Positions 8,807-18,008 are shown, counted from the first letter of the stretch. The stretch is DNA of 64,000 nucleotides from Prevotella melaninogenica (GCF_018127925.1 NZ_CP072348.1:1470001-1534000), one strand, 5' to 3'. Numbers and translations are program-made. Notes: generated from the sequence alone by a model not told the origin.

Positions 8807-10540
8807 CTAATAAAAGATAAACGGTCTCACCTTGGCTGTTTCCGTCTTAGACTTTAAGCCTAAGTGGAACTTACCATCGCTGGAGATGGTAATTGTCGCC
8901 ATCTTATATTCAGTTCCGTCCTTACATTCCGCATTTATCCAATATGTACCCGATGGAGGAGTACCGCCCACTTTTGTGAATGCATCGTTGAAGCGTGTCA
9001 TATCCATTGCTGGGAAGTTTACAGAAGATGGGGCTGGTGTAAAGCCTATCGCAGCAGCACCAGAGGGACTCAAGAAGTTGTATTGGTAACCACTTAATAA
9101 GTATGAGAAATAGGCTTTCCCATCATCCAGCATTCTCCCTAGACATTTACCCATATCAAGGAAAGTATAAAGTTGAGGAATACGCCAATTCGGACTAGAA
9201 GGAATATAGTCACGTGCAGCCTGTATGGCTGTGTTCAGTGTATTAACATTTCCATAAACTCCAGAAGAGAAAAACTCAGAATAGCTTGTAGCGGGATTGG
9301 ATGATTCGCGAGAAATAGAATTATTCCATTGAATCTGCTCAAGACCTCCCTCGTTAACATCATGTAGTGCAACAGAAAGATGCTTGGATGTATCGAAAAC
9401 TACCGCTATAGGTATCTTTCCTGAATTTTTATTAAGAGGACCTACACTACCATCACTGTACATATATATGTTAGTGAGGTACAACCGTATCATTATAGTA
9501 TACATTTTATTAGCTTCTACCTGCTTATGTTCTGGTATCGTAATGGACTTACCAACTAGATTACATCCATAAACTTCACCATAGGTAAAGGTCAATTTCA
9601 GATTGGAGCAATCAGTCGTAGGAAGCCAATAATCACTCATTAAGCTATTACCGCCAAGATATAACGGATTACCTGGTGTAGAATATGCAACTGGACTACC
9701 TGCCTTTGCTTCACCAGATTCAGATATCTTTCCCATTGACGGATAGGAATAAGTATCTGTAGAAATATCATAAGTTAATGTTTCTGGTAAAGTACTTGCT
9801 GGAGTTTCTAACTTGTACTTGAACTTCTCTAACGGATTATCAAAATCAGCCTTATAACTAGCTCTTCCGTCTTCATCTATATACTGGATATTTGACAGTG
9901 TAGTATTAATCACAAAATTCATGAACAGACCATTAACATATATCCTTGCCCCCGCATGTTTCATAGTGAAAGCAACCTGCTGTTTGGGATCTTGATTGAT
10001 GAGAACCCCACGCTGTACAGTAAAACGGGCAGTAGCAGCATCAGAGCGATTAACCGTGAACTGTGTTCCATTGGCTGTTACCTTATCATTGAAGCAAACA
10101 AAGTCATAAGTACCGTGGGGGAGACTAATTGACTTTGGTTGACCAGTATCGGGTGTAAAGGTAGAGCCATTGAATGTTCCTTTTAACTCGCCTTTCTTTA
10201 CACCACCTTGATAAGCCTGAATAGTGTAATGAGTTGGCGTGTTGATAGCACGTGTCTTCGGTGCTTCTGCTCTGTGCGTTGTGTCAGGCACAAGGCTAAC
10301 CTCTGCCATTAAGCCATCGCCTAAATCCTGTATCTCTGGCTTTGTTTCCTCTATTGCTGCACGTGACTTTGGTGTACTGTCTGCTGGTTCGTAATCCTTT
10401 TCAACGATAGAGAATGAAACGTTGCCTGCTCCCTCCTCTTGTGGAGTAACATTTGCAAGGTCTTCGTTGCTACATCCTGTCAGTGTCAAGCCTGCAAAGA
10501 CGAGCAACAGAATTGCTGTATTAATTCTTCTGATTTTCAT
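8807..10540 (-). CDS. Fimbrillin-family surface lipoprotein
   Basis: A 577-residue lipoprotein. The N-terminus is a lipoprotein signal (MKIRRINTAILLLVFAGLTLTGC; Cys23) followed by SNEDL and a polar linker. The next region (HYTIQAYQGG...HGTYDFVCFND, then FTMKHAGARIYV) has the beta-rich pattern of Bacteroidales fimbrillin/Mfa-like proteins, which build fimbriae or related surface adhesins after lipid export and proteolytic maturation. The C-terminus ends VRPFIFY, typical of the group. A 55-residue ORF precedes it by 45 bp, and both lie downstream of an unusual leader with a dinucleotide repeat and a terminator, suggesting switched expression. The exact subfamily is not certain. Confidence 0.75.
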   Translation of the reverse strand: MKIRRINTAILLLVFAGLTLTGCSNEDLANVTPQEEGAGNVSFSIVEKDYEPADSTPKSRAAIEETKPEIQDLGDGLMAEVSLVPDTTHRAEAPKTRAINTPTHYTIQAYQGGVKKGELKGTFNGSTFTPDTGQPKSISLPHGTYDFVCFNDKVTANGTQFTVNRSDAATARFTVQRGVLINQDPKQQVAFTMKHAGARIYVNGLFMNFVINTTLSNIQYIDEDGRASYKADFDNPLEKFKYKLETPASTLPETLTYDISTDTYSYPSMGKISESGEAKAGSPVAYSTPGNPLYLGGNSLMSDYWLPTTDCSNLKLTFTYGEVYGCNLVGKSITIPEHKQVEANKMYTIMIRLYLTNIYMYSDGSVGPLNKNSGKIPIAVVFDTSKHLSVALHDVNEGGLEQIQWNNSISRESSNPATSYSEFFSSGVYGNVNTLNTAIQAARDYIPSSPNWRIPQLYTFLDMGKCLGRMLDDGKAYFSYLLSGYQYNFLSPSGAAAIGFTPAPSSVNFPAMDMTRFNDAFTKVGGTPPSGTYWINAECKDGTEYKMATITISSDGKFHLGLKSKTETAKVRPFIFY

Positions 10541-10585
10541 TGTTGTCTTTTTAATTGTTTCTTTTGATTTGTTTACCTCTGTAGC

Positions 10586-10753
10586 TTAAAAGTCAATTGA
10601 TCCGCCGTCAACTACGCCCCCGTCTTCCCATTCTTCCTCTGTAGTCAGTGGCGCGTTCGGAGTAACAGATGTACAGACAAATGTTTCTGTTTCCATTTCG
10701 TGAACGATACACTCGGGTCGTTCGTAATCTTTCTTTTCTTTCTTTTTTCTCAT
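10586..10753 (-). CDS. 55-residue acidic-tailed small protein upstream of the fimbrillin-like gene
   Basis: The minus strand at 10753 starts MRKKKEKKDYERPECIVHEM and ends with an acidic, glycine-rich tail (TTEEEWEDGGVVDGGSIDF). The basic head, central ME/V pattern and D/G-rich tail resemble short Bacteroidales proteins often found next to fimbrillin-like and other surface genes; their function is unknown. It has no signal peptide. The start codon lies 5 nt after the end of an upstream frame that runs through a terminator hairpin (see findings). It is probably co-transcribed with the lipoprotein gene. Confidence 0.7.
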   Translation of the reverse strand: MRKKKEKKDYERPECIVHEMETETFVCTSVTPNAPLTTEEEWEDGGVVDGGSIDF

Positions 10754-10824
10754 TGCTTTTATCGATTAAAATTAGTTGTTATTTCGTGCTTAATTTCTCT
10801 ATATTTCGTTTTAGGTACGGACAC

Positions 10825-10862
10825 AAAAAAAGAACAAAGGAAACTTACAGGAAGTCCTTTGT
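10825..10862 (-). terminator. Terminator-like hairpin inside the fimbrillin operon leader
   Basis: On the minus strand ACAAAGGA-CTT (from 10862) pairs with AAG-TT-TCCTTTGT (to 10834) around a CCTGT loop, followed by TTCTTTTTTT (10834-10825). It looks like an intrinsic terminator placed between the promoter at 11155-11187 and the first downstream gene at 10753, so it would act as an attenuator. Confidence 0.6.
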
Positions 10863-10919
10863 TTACAGGGTCTACGGCACGCTTCGCGCGCGCGTATGCG
10901 AGAAGAAAAAATGTGTAAT

Positions 10920-11144
<225 letters not shown>

Positions 11145-11154
11145 TCAACGGGCG

Positions 11155-11187
11155 CAAAGGTAAGAAGAAATATCGAAAAAGAGCAAA
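11155..11187 (-). promoter_or_regulatory. Promoter of the fimbrillin-like operon
   Basis: Minus strand TTTG (11187-11184), 21 bp, TACCTTTG (11162-11155): a full match to the Bacteroidota consensus. Transcription would start near 11150 and give a leader of about 400 nt before the 55-residue gene. The rest of the gap up to 11357 shows no gene. Confidence 0.75.
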
Positions 11188-11357
11188 GATAAATAGAAAA
11201 AAGTGGATTTGATTCTAAAAATAATGGGAATTAAGAGAGATATAGGAGTTATACGCAGTTAAGCTGATACTAAGATTTCCAACATAATATAAAGAATATT
11301 GGGCTTAACTTCTTACATTATAACTCCTTTAAGTCTTTTCCTTTCCAATAAGAATTA

Positions 11358-11666
11358 TCAAACACCTAAAGGGCGATAGATATCAAACTGGAAACCAAGT
11401 GCACTAATAATACGGAGGAACAACCCGACACCTGGCTCAACGACACCATTCTCAATCTTGGAGATATAAGACTTCGTTGTACCCACCTGTTTCGCAAGCT
11501 CGCTCTGTGTCATCTTTGCTTCCTTACGTGCTTGCAAAAGGATTTGTGATGCATAATAAGCTTTTGCTTCTTCCTCAAACTTCGCACGTTGTTCTGTACC
11601 TTCTTTACCATATTTGATGTCTAAGACATCATCATAATTTGATATTTTGTGATTGTTTGTCTGCAT
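11358..11666 (-). CDS. XRE-family antitoxin (HigA-like)
   Basis: A 102-residue protein whose second half is a clear Cro/C1-type helix-turn-helix (ARKEAKMTQSELAKQVGTTK then SYISKIENGVVEPGVG, about residues 45-80). It would neutralise the toxin encoded just upstream and repress the shared promoter. Its start overlaps the toxin's end by 35 bp, so the two are translationally coupled in the toxin-first order typical of HigBA-type systems. The N-terminal 40 residues are polar and probably bind the toxin. Confidence 0.88.
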   Translation of the reverse strand: MQTNNHKISNYDDVLDIKYGKEGTEQRAKFEEEAKAYYASQILLQARKEAKMTQSELAKQVGTTKSYISKIENGVVEPGVGLFLRIISALGFQFDIYRPLGV

Positions 11667-11979
11667 AATAAGCCTCCATTATTTTTAAAGCTTTATCTAT
11701 TTCACTCTTTGGTGTCTTTTGCGTCTTCTTTTGGAATCCATTAAAAAGGACGACGACCTGTCCTTCATCAAAGATAAAAAACACTCGATATATATTGCCC
11801 TCATACTCTATCCGCAACTCAAACAAGCCATCTTTAATTGCCTTAACAAACTTAGTAGAAAGCCTTTCTCGTATTTTCAGTAGTTGAAGAATGTAATCTA
11901 TCTTGCGCAGAACTTTATCGTCCAACGTCTTGATAAATGCTTGGAAATATCCTCCATACGTCCTTATCTTCCTTTCCAT
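11632..11979 (-). CDS. RelE/HigB-superfamily toxin (Gp49-like)
   Basis: A 115-residue protein. The stretch LFELRIEYEGNIYRVFFIFD followed by VVVLFNGFQKKTQKTPKSEI is the hallmark of the Gp49/HigB-like branch of RelE toxins, which cleave mRNA on the ribosome. The frame is open upstream to 12015, but the -7 box TATCTTTG at 11991-11984 sits between, so the start is ATG 11979 (MERKIRTYGG), only 4 nt after the box. The transcript would therefore be leaderless. It forms a type II pair with the 11358 gene. Confidence 0.87.
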   Translation of the reverse strand: MERKIRTYGGYFQAFIKTLDDKVLRKIDYILQLLKIRERLSTKFVKAIKDGLFELRIEYEGNIYRVFFIFDEGQVVVLFNGFQKKTQKTPKSEIDKALKIMEAYYADKQSQNIKL

Positions 11980-11983
11980 GCCA

Positions 11984-12014
11984 CAAAGATAATAAAAAGT
12001 TTCTATATTAAGCA
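11984..12014 (-). promoter_or_regulatory. Promoter of the toxin-antitoxin operon
   Basis: Minus strand TTG near 12014, about 21 bp, TATCTTTG (11991-11984). The box ends 4 nt before the toxin start codon, which predicts transcription starting at or next to the ATG. Confidence 0.65.
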
Positions 12015-12088
12015 ACTTATTCTACCTTTTAATAATATAGACGAAACCACTAGTGTCCACAAAAAGTGGTCATAATCAACCATGCGGC

Positions 12089-13294
12089 TTACTCACGCTT
12101 CATCTTTGGCAAATAGACGGCTATAATACCTAACAATGGGAGTAATGTGCTTACCTTAAAGACGAAGAGAATACTCGTCTGGTCGGCTAACCAACCGAAG
12201 AAGGTACTTCCAAGACCGCCAAGACCAAATGAAAGTCCATAGAAGATACCGGCTATTGTACCGATATGATTGGGCATGAGGTCGGTTGCATAAACCAATA
12301 TTGCTGAAAAGGCTGATGCTATAATGAGTCCGATGATAGCTGATAAGATAATTGTTCCAGCAAGACTACCCATATAAGGGAGCATGATTGTAAAGGGCGC
12401 TGCCCCAAAGATAGAGAACCATATCACGTATTTACGCCCGTAGCGGTCGCCTATCCAGCCTCCAAGAAGGGTTCCGACGACTTCTGCTGCTAAGAAAACA
12501 AACAGGCAGAATTGGGAAGTTTGAATAGATACCCCGAACTTCTCTATCAGAAAGAAGGTGAAATAGCTAACCATACTCTCTGTATAAAAGTTCTTGGAGA
12601 ACATCAACACGAAGAGAATAAATACAAATCCATAAATCTGATTACGTGTATATGCCTTTGCTGTTGTCCATCTTGCCCTACTCCGTTTACGAACGACCTT
12701 TAATTGTTTTACATGCCATTTTCCTATATAAATCAGTATAACGGCTAAAAGAAGGGCAATAAACGCAAACCAGCGTACACCACTCAAGCCGACTGGTATC
12801 ACTATCAGGGCTGCAAACAATGGCCCTGCAGCAAAGCCGCCATTGCCTCCTACTTGGAAAATACTCTGTGCTAAACCATTGCGACCACCAGAGGCTTGCT
12901 GTGCCACTTGCGAACCTTGCGGATGGAATATAGAAGAACCTAAGCCGAACAATGATACAGATAATAAGATGACGAGGAAACTATCAGCATACGACAACAT
13001 AAAGATACCGATGAGCGTGAACACCATACTCACAGGCAACTGCCACCAACCATGATGCTTATCGGCATAGAGTCCTACAAAAGGTTGGATGATGGAAGAG
13101 GTTAGCTGTAGCACCAACGTTATGATTCCGACTTGAAAGAAGGATAATCCAAACTCGTCTTTCAACATCGGATAAATTGCTGGAAGCATCGAATGCATCG
13201 TGTCATCCAAGAGATGACAAAAACTTATCGTGAGCAGAATGCCCAAGGCTGTACGTTCTGCGTTTCCTTCTTCTATCTTATTATTTAGCTTCAT
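12089..13294 (-). CDS. MFS efflux transporter, fosmidomycin-resistance (Fsr) type
   Basis: About 401 residues with twelve predicted membrane helices. The N-terminal half (LGILLTISFCHLLDDTMHSM then LPAIYPMLKDEFGLSFFQVG) and GLGSSIFHPQGSQVAQQAS are characteristic of the Fsr branch of the major facilitator superfamily, drug/proton antiporters of the inner membrane. A cytoplasmic basic loop (HVKQLKVVRKRSRARWTTAK) joins the two halves. The frame is open to 13330, but the -7 box TACCTTTG at 13327-13320 overlaps those codons, so ATG 13294 (MKLNNKIEEG) is preferred. The true substrate is unknown. It is a single gene. Confidence 0.88.
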   Translation of the reverse strand: MKLNNKIEEGNAERTALGILLTISFCHLLDDTMHSMLPAIYPMLKDEFGLSFFQVGIITLVLQLTSSIIQPFVGLYADKHHGWWQLPVSMVFTLIGIFMLSYADSFLVILLSVSLFGLGSSIFHPQGSQVAQQASGGRNGLAQSIFQVGGNGGFAAGPLFAALIVIPVGLSGVRWFAFIALLLAVILIYIGKWHVKQLKVVRKRSRARWTTAKAYTRNQIYGFVFILFVLMFSKNFYTESMVSYFTFFLIEKFGVSIQTSQFCLFVFLAAEVVGTLLGGWIGDRYGRKYVIWFSIFGAAPFTIMLPYMGSLAGTIILSAIIGLIIASAFSAILVYATDLMPNHIGTIAGIFYGLSFGLGGLGSTFFGWLADQTSILFVFKVSTLLPLLGIIAVYLPKMKRE

Positions 13295-13319
13295 TTGTTT
13301 ATTATTATCTCTGAACATG

Positions 13320-13348
13320 CAAAGGTACATATTATCTTTATAAACAAA
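13320..13348 (-). promoter_or_regulatory. Promoter of the MFS gene
   Basis: Minus strand TTTG (13348-13345), 17 bp, TACCTTTG (13327-13320). The spacer is slightly short. Its position fixes the start codon choice for the transporter. Confidence 0.5.
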
Positions 13349-13445
13349 GAATGCAAACCTGTATAACGATGAAGCATCAACTGCTTTTTACAAATTGGAT
13401 TTCATCCATCGACACGAGCCTCTCTTTATAGGATGTGGAGCCTCC

Positions 13446-13502
13446 GCACCACACGTGCGAGGCGTTAGCACAATATGTGCGGAGCATTAGCACATCATGT
13501 GC
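13446..13502. repeat. 22-bp palindrome array, GCAC-N5-GTGC family, copy 2
   Basis: Cores start at 13446 (centre CACAC), 13468 (AATAT) and 13490 (ATCAT), exactly 22 bp apart, with linkers GAGGCGTTA and GGAGCATTA; a degraded fourth unit follows at 13512. It lies between the divergent MFS gene and the 13834 gene. The remainder of that gap has only promoters. Confidence 0.82.
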
Positions 13503-13636
13503 GGAGTATCAGTACGACAATAGAAGGGGGTGGAATGAGTAGCTATCAGTCGTAAAAAAGATAGCAAAACGCCATTGGTTTTCGCAGATAAGGAAGACTT
13601 TAACCATAAAATACGCATTTTCAAACGATTAATGCG

Positions 13637-13644
13637 TATCTTTG
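13637..13644 (+). promoter_or_regulatory. -7 box upstream of the barrel gene
   Basis: TATCTTTG; no clear -33 box. The predicted start near 13649 lies about 100 nt before the apparent signal-peptide reading frame. Confidence 0.45.
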
Positions 13645-13746
13645 TAGCTGATATAACATTCCCCTATAGAAAGATGAGGGTAAAAAGATAAGATTACGAA
13701 TAAGGGACTGTAATACACATTAAAACAAACAACAACATTATTAGAA

Positions 13747-14574
13747 AGAAAGAAGACTATAATAGCCTATCTTAGAAGTGGTTTAAAAAGAACTTTATGT
13801 CTATCTCTCCTTACGTTCATCTCTGCACATTCAATGGCACAAGACACTGAAGATTTCTCTCCAGATGCCCCTGGTGCTACGACTGGTGTCGACATCATGA
13901 AACCAGGAAAGATTGATTGGGAAACTGGTATCGTACTTGAATGGGACAGAAGAAACGGTGAACACGCACGTACTTTCACTATCAATACATCTATGTTTCG
14001 TCTTGGACTGACTCCACAAGCGGAGGTAAGACTACAGATTGATGAATGTATAACCCATACGCCTGAAGGGAATTTTGGGGGCATTGCTAATGCCGCTATT
14101 GGTACGAAAATCAAGGTTTATGAGGGCGGAAAGGTGTTTCCAAAGGTTTCCTTTATGGGTACAATACTCATTCCTGGTGGTAGTAATGCACACTACCTTC
14201 CCAAACATGTAGGTATTCAAGCTCACCTCTTATTCGAAAACGAATTGAGTAGTAAGTTTACATTGGGTTATGACTTGGGAGGTGAATGGGATGGAGATAC
14301 AGAAAGTCCTGACCTTTTCTTTGGTGCTAACCTCACTTATCAGCCTACTGACAAGTGGAGTTTCTACGTAGAAAGCTATAATCGTTACAACTCAAAGAGA
14401 CAGGATGACTGGGCTAAACCGGGACATGACAGCCACTTCAACTTTATGAGTGAAGTAGGAGTGGATTATAAGGTTTCACCACGACTGCACTTAAACACTT
14501 ACTACGACATATCGTTCAACGAGATATCACGATATAGTAACATTGGTTTGGGCATTGCGTGGCTACTGAACTAA
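13747..14574 (+). CDS. Outer-membrane beta-barrel 'transporter' (phenol-MetA-degradation-like family); start codon unclear
   Basis: From ATG 13834 there are 246 residues (MAQDTEDFSP...) with repeated amphipathic strands (FRLGLTPQAEVRLQID, KFTLGYDLGGEWDG, LFFGANLTYQPTDKWSFYVE), the pattern of the MetA-phenol-degradation-like barrel family seen in many Bacteroidota. Its role is unclear, probably outer-membrane passage. In the same frame upstream the sequence reads KKTIIAYLRSGLKRT then LCLSLLTFISAHSMAQD, a good signal peptide ending at the 13834 Met-Ala-Gln. Yet no ATG, GTG or TTG precedes it in frame back to a stop near 13709; where MKKT would begin there is AGA (13747). So either a non-standard codon is used, the start has been lost, or the base sequence has an error. 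The feature is drawn from 13747; the confirmed ATG is 13834. Confidence 0.65.
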   Translation, partial: RKKTIIAYLRSGLKRTLCLSLLTFISAHSMAQDTEDFSPDAPGATTGVDIMKPGKIDWETGIVLEWDRRNGEHARTFTINTSMFRLGLTPQAEVRLQIDECITHTPEGNFGGIANAAIGTKIKVYEGGKVFPKVSFMGTILIPGGSNAHYLPKHVGIQAHLLFENELSSKFTLGYDLGGEWDGDTESPDLFFGANLTYQPTDKWSFYVESYNRYNSKRQDDWAKPGHDSHFNFMSEVGVDYKVSPRLHLNTYYDISFNEISRYSNIGLGIAWLLN

Positions 14575-14609
14575 AAGGAAAGGGATATTGAGAGAGGAAC
14601 TTTTCTGAG

Positions 14610-15192
14610 TTCTTCCGTTAAATGCGTGGACGCTTTTCGTACTGCTTTAACGGAAGAACCGAAGTTACTCATTAAACAAAAGCATAGCTAAGACAGTCAA
14701 CTATCTATCCTATTATCAGCCTCTAACACAGAAAACCTTTTCATTTTAAGACTTCGAAAATCTACATACAAGGGTTTGAAATATCATTACATATTTTCAA
14801 ATTAAACATCTATAAATAACGGCAAAAACACATACAAGGAGTAGGCTTGTAACCATAAGGAAGTCAATTAGTTATAAAGTAGTAAAATAAAAGATGCTTC
14901 ATTGGACTTCAAAAGGGCGTTAGTAAGCGTCTTAAAGGGCACCTTTTGCAAGCCTATTAAGCGTCTTTTAGAAGTCAAAAGAGCATGTATTGGTTTTGTA
15001 CCGCATAAAAATAGTTTACAAATCTCAACTAATAAGGGAATAAGTTGTTTGTAGAAGACAAATAGACACCGCACCTAATTACGTTTATTATGTAGTTTAC
15101 TCTCCCTGTAAAACTACCTAATTGGGGGGTAATCATACCATGTATGTGAATTAATCTCATTCTATTAACAATCTACGCATTTAACGGAAGAA
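14610..15192. mobile_element. Inverted-repeat-bounded element, copy A (583 bp)
   Basis: The element begins TTCTTCCGTTAAATGC (14610-14625) and ends with the exact reverse complement GCATTTAACGGAAGAA (15177-15192). The left end also folds on itself: TTTAACGGAAGAA occurs again at 14646-14658, making a terminal hairpin. No protein of note is encoded. Related copies lie at 44004-44508 and 55203-55893. Shared internal words include GGACTTCAAAAGGGCGTTAG and AGAGCATGTATT. It has the form of a non-autonomous, MITE-like element. It fills most of the gap 14575-15294. Confidence 0.75.
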
Positions 15193-15276
15193 CCACTTTT
15201 CTATCTATTATATAGGTATATTTCGATTTTATTTCTTAATTTTGTGACGTTATAAATTAGGGGTATTCTGCCCCTA

Positions 15277-15284
15277 TACTTTTG
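15277..15284 (+). promoter_or_regulatory. -7 box for mnmG
   Basis: TACTTTTG ends 10 nt before the mnmG ATG, so the leader would be only about 6 nt. A short AGGGG/CCCCT hairpin lies just upstream (15259-15275). Confidence 0.45.
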
Positions 15285-15294
15285 TAAAAAGACG

Positions 15295-17166
15295 ATGAAA
15301 TTCAAGTATGATGTACTTGTTATCGGCGGTGGACACGCAGGTTGTGAGGCTGCTACAGCAGCTGCCAACATGGGTGCGAACACTTGTTTGGTAACAATGG
15401 ATATGAATAAAATCGGTCAGATGAGCTGTAATCCTGCCGTCGGAGGTATAGCCAAAGGTCAGATAGTCAGAGAGATAGACGCTCTTGGAGGCTATATGGG
15501 ACTGGTTACCGATGCTACAGCGATTCAGTTTCGTATGCTGAACCGATCAAAGGGACCTGCCGTTTGGAGTCCACGAGCACAGTGTGATCGTGGTAAATTT
15601 ATCTGGGAATGGCGCACAATACTCGACCATACGGACAATCTCGACATCTTTCAGGATCAAGCCGATGAACTGTTGGTAAAGAATGGTAAGGTGTTGGGTA
15701 TCAAAACGATATGGGGTATTGACATCTATGCACGTACAGTGGTTATCACTGCGGGAACCTTCCTTAACGGACTGATGCATATCGGGAAGCGAAAGGTGGA
15801 GGGTGGACGATGTGCAGAGCCTGCTGTTCACAACTTTACAGAGAGCATTACGCGCCATGGGATTCGTGCTGATCGCATGAAGACGGGTACTCCTGTGCGC
15901 ATTGACCGCCGTTCGGTTCACTTTGATGAAATGGAACCACAACCGGGAGAAACGGACTATCACCAGTTCTCTTTTTATGGTCCGTATCGTCATCTGCCGC
16001 AGTTGCCTTGCTGGACGTGTAACACGAACGAGGAAGCACATGAGGTTTTGAGACGTGGAGTGGCAGACTCTCCCCTATTCAATGGGCAGATTCAGAGTAC
16101 TGGCCCACGCTATTGCCCTTCGATTGAGACGAAACTCGTCACCTTCCCTGACAAGAATAGCCACCCACTCTTCCTCGAACCAGAGGGCGTTGACACGAAT
16201 GAAATGTATCTGAATGGCTTTTCTTCAAGTATGCCTTGGGAGGTACAGTTAGATGCTATACATAAGATTCCTGCCCTGCGTGACGCTAAAATCTATCGCC
16301 CTGGCTATGCTATCGAGTATGATTACTTTGATCCAACACAGCTAAAACAGTCTTTGGAGTCGAAAGTAATCGAAGGTTTGTTCTTTGCTGGGCAGGTGAA
16401 CGGTACGACAGGATACGAGGAAGCTGGCGGACAAGGCTTAGTAGCGGGTATCAATGCTGCCCTACTCTGCGCGGGTAAGGATCCTTTCGTGATGAACAGA
16501 GACGAGAGTTACATCGGTGTGTTGATTGATGACCTTACAACAAAGGGCGTTGATGAACCTTACCGTATGTTTACTTCGCGTGCAGAATACCGTATTCTCT
16601 TACGCCAAGATGATGCAGATGCGCGACTGACGGAGCGTGCTTATAATATTGGTATAGTCAAAAAGGACCGCTACGACTGGTGGATGCAAAAGAAAGAGCA
16701 TATCAATCGTATTCTTGACTTCTGTAACAACACTTCTGTTAAGCCTGATGTTGTAAACGGTTTCTTGGAGCATTTGGGTACTTCTCCTATCAAGGGAGCA
16801 ATGAAGATAGTTGACCTTGTTGCACGTCCACAGGTCAACTTCGAGAACCTTTCGGCTGTAATTCCAAGCCTTAAAGAGGCTATCGAAGCTTCGCCTAACC
16901 GCAAAGAAGAGATTGCTGAGGCTGCTGAAATTAAGCTAAAGTACAAAGGCTATATCGACCGAGAGCGTGTATTCGCTGAAAAGATGCGTCGTCTTGAGGA
17001 TATTAAAATCAAAGGACACTTCAATTACAGTGAGCTACACGACCTCTCAACAGAGTGTCGACAGAAGTTAGAACAGATTCAACCGGAGACGCTCGCACAA
17101 GCAAGTCGTATTCCAGGAGTGAGCCCAAGCGACATTAATGTACTGCTTGTCCTCATGGGAAGATAA
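15295..17166 (+). CDS. mnmG: tRNA uridine-5-carboxymethylaminomethyl(34) synthesis enzyme MnmG (GidA)
   Basis: The 623-residue FAD enzyme works with MnmE to install carboxymethylaminomethyl groups on the wobble uridine of tRNAs. The N-terminus carries the FAD motif (VLVIGGGHAGCEAATAAANM), then the family signatures SCNPAVGGIAKGQIVREIDA (about residues 46-65) and the second motif GQVNGTTGYEEAGGQGLVAG. The C-terminal helical MnmE-binding domain ends in SRIPGVSPSDINVLLVLMGR. The length is normal. It starts a plus-strand run mnmG-apt-uvrC-dtd-mazG-deoC. A parS-like site lies 68 bp after the stop, in keeping with mnmG often lying near the origin. Confidence 0.97.
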   Translation: MKFKYDVLVIGGGHAGCEAATAAANMGANTCLVTMDMNKIGQMSCNPAVGGIAKGQIVREIDALGGYMGLVTDATAIQFRMLNRSKGPAVWSPRAQCDRGKFIWEWRTILDHTDNLDIFQDQADELLVKNGKVLGIKTIWGIDIYARTVVITAGTFLNGLMHIGKRKVEGGRCAEPAVHNFTESITRHGIRADRMKTGTPVRIDRRSVHFDEMEPQPGETDYHQFSFYGPYRHLPQLPCWTCNTNEEAHEVLRRGVADSPLFNGQIQSTGPRYCPSIETKLVTFPDKNSHPLFLEPEGVDTNEMYLNGFSSSMPWEVQLDAIHKIPALRDAKIYRPGYAIEYDYFDPTQLKQSLESKVIEGLFFAGQVNGTTGYEEAGGQGLVAGINAALLCAGKDPFVMNRDESYIGVLIDDLTTKGVDEPYRMFTSRAEYRILLRQDDADARLTERAYNIGIVKKDRYDWWMQKKEHINRILDFCNNTSVKPDVVNGFLEHLGTSPIKGAMKIVDLVARPQVNFENLSAVIPSLKEAIEASPNRKEEIAEAAEIKLKYKGYIDRERVFAEKMRRLEDIKIKGHFNYSELHDLSTECRQKLEQIQPETLAQASRIPGVSPSDINVLLVLMGR

Positions 17167-17233
17167 CTTTCTTTGGACAAACAAGTCCTAACACGTGGAC
17201 AAAAGGAACACTCCTAAAGGTTAAAAAGATACC

Positions 17234-17249
17234 TGTTTCACGTGAAACA
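17234..17249. promoter_or_regulatory. parS site 1 (ParB binding)
   Basis: TGTTTCACGTGAAACA, a perfect 16-bp palindrome and an exact match to the widely conserved chromosomal parS consensus (TGTTNCACGTGAAACA). It lies between mnmG and apt. Confidence 0.93.
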
Positions 17250-17283
17250 ATAGTATAAAACAAAACTATATAACAAACTGAAA

Positions 17284-17814
17284 ATGAATAAAAAACTATT
17301 ATTAGACAACCTGAGATGTATCCCGGATTGGCCTATTAAAGGTGTTAACTTTCGTGATGTGACTACCCTATTCAAGTCACCTGAAGCTCTTCAGGAAATT
17401 ACCGACGAAATGGTTGACCTCTACAAAGGTAAGGGTGTAACCAAGATTGTGGGTATCGAGAGTCGTGGCTTCGTCATGTCTTCTGCCGTTGCCACCCGTT
17501 TGGGTGCTGGTATCGTACTTTGCCGTAAGCCTGGTAAGCTTCCTTGTGAGACTATTCAGGAAAGTTATCAGAAGGAATATGGCGTAGACACGATCGAGAT
17601 TCATAAGGATGCTATCAACGAGAATGACGTTGTTTTGCTCCATGATGACCTCCTTGCAACTGGCGGAACGATGAAGGCTGCATGTGACCTTGTTAAGAAG
17701 TTTAATCCTAAAAAGGTGTATTGCAACTTCATTATCGAACTCCATTCGGAATTTCCTAACAGTCGTGACCAGTTCGATAAGGACATTGAAATTACTTCTT
17801 TACTCCAATTCTAA
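17284..17814 (+). CDS. apt: Adenine phosphoribosyltransferase
   Basis: A 176-residue enzyme that makes AMP from adenine and PRPP in purine salvage. It shows the N-terminal DNLRCIPDWPIKGVNFRDVT, the IESRGF signature, and the PRPP-binding loop VVLLHDDLLATGGTMKAA. Length and ends are normal. It lies 117 bp after mnmG, with a parS site in between, and is followed by a terminator, so it may be transcribed with mnmG or alone. No -7 box is clear directly upstream. Confidence 0.96.
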   Translation: MNKKLLLDNLRCIPDWPIKGVNFRDVTTLFKSPEALQEITDEMVDLYKGKGVTKIVGIESRGFVMSSAVATRLGAGIVLCRKPGKLPCETIQESYQKEYGVDTIEIHKDAINENDVVLLHDDLLATGGTMKAACDLVKKFNPKKVYCNFIIELHSEFPNSRDQFDKDIEITSLLQF

Positions 17815-17887
17815 CCAGCAAGACTGTGACAAAAATCATTCCTCCCCACCCTTTTTATATGGAAAAGAGGAAACGAAATGAAAATAA

Positions 17888-17931
17888 AAAGAAGAGGAGT
17901 AACCCACACAAAGGGTCGCTCCTCTTTTCTT
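17888..17931 (+). terminator. Intrinsic terminator after apt
   Basis: AGAAGAGGAG...ACCC pairs with GGGT...CTCCTCTTTTCT, ending in a T-rich run. It separates apt from uvrC. Confidence 0.7.
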
Positions 17932-18008
17932 TAAAAGTACATCATCGAGGCTTGTAAACTGTCACTACGATACCAAGATTTGGTCACTAACTATCGTGCC
18001 AAGCCTTA

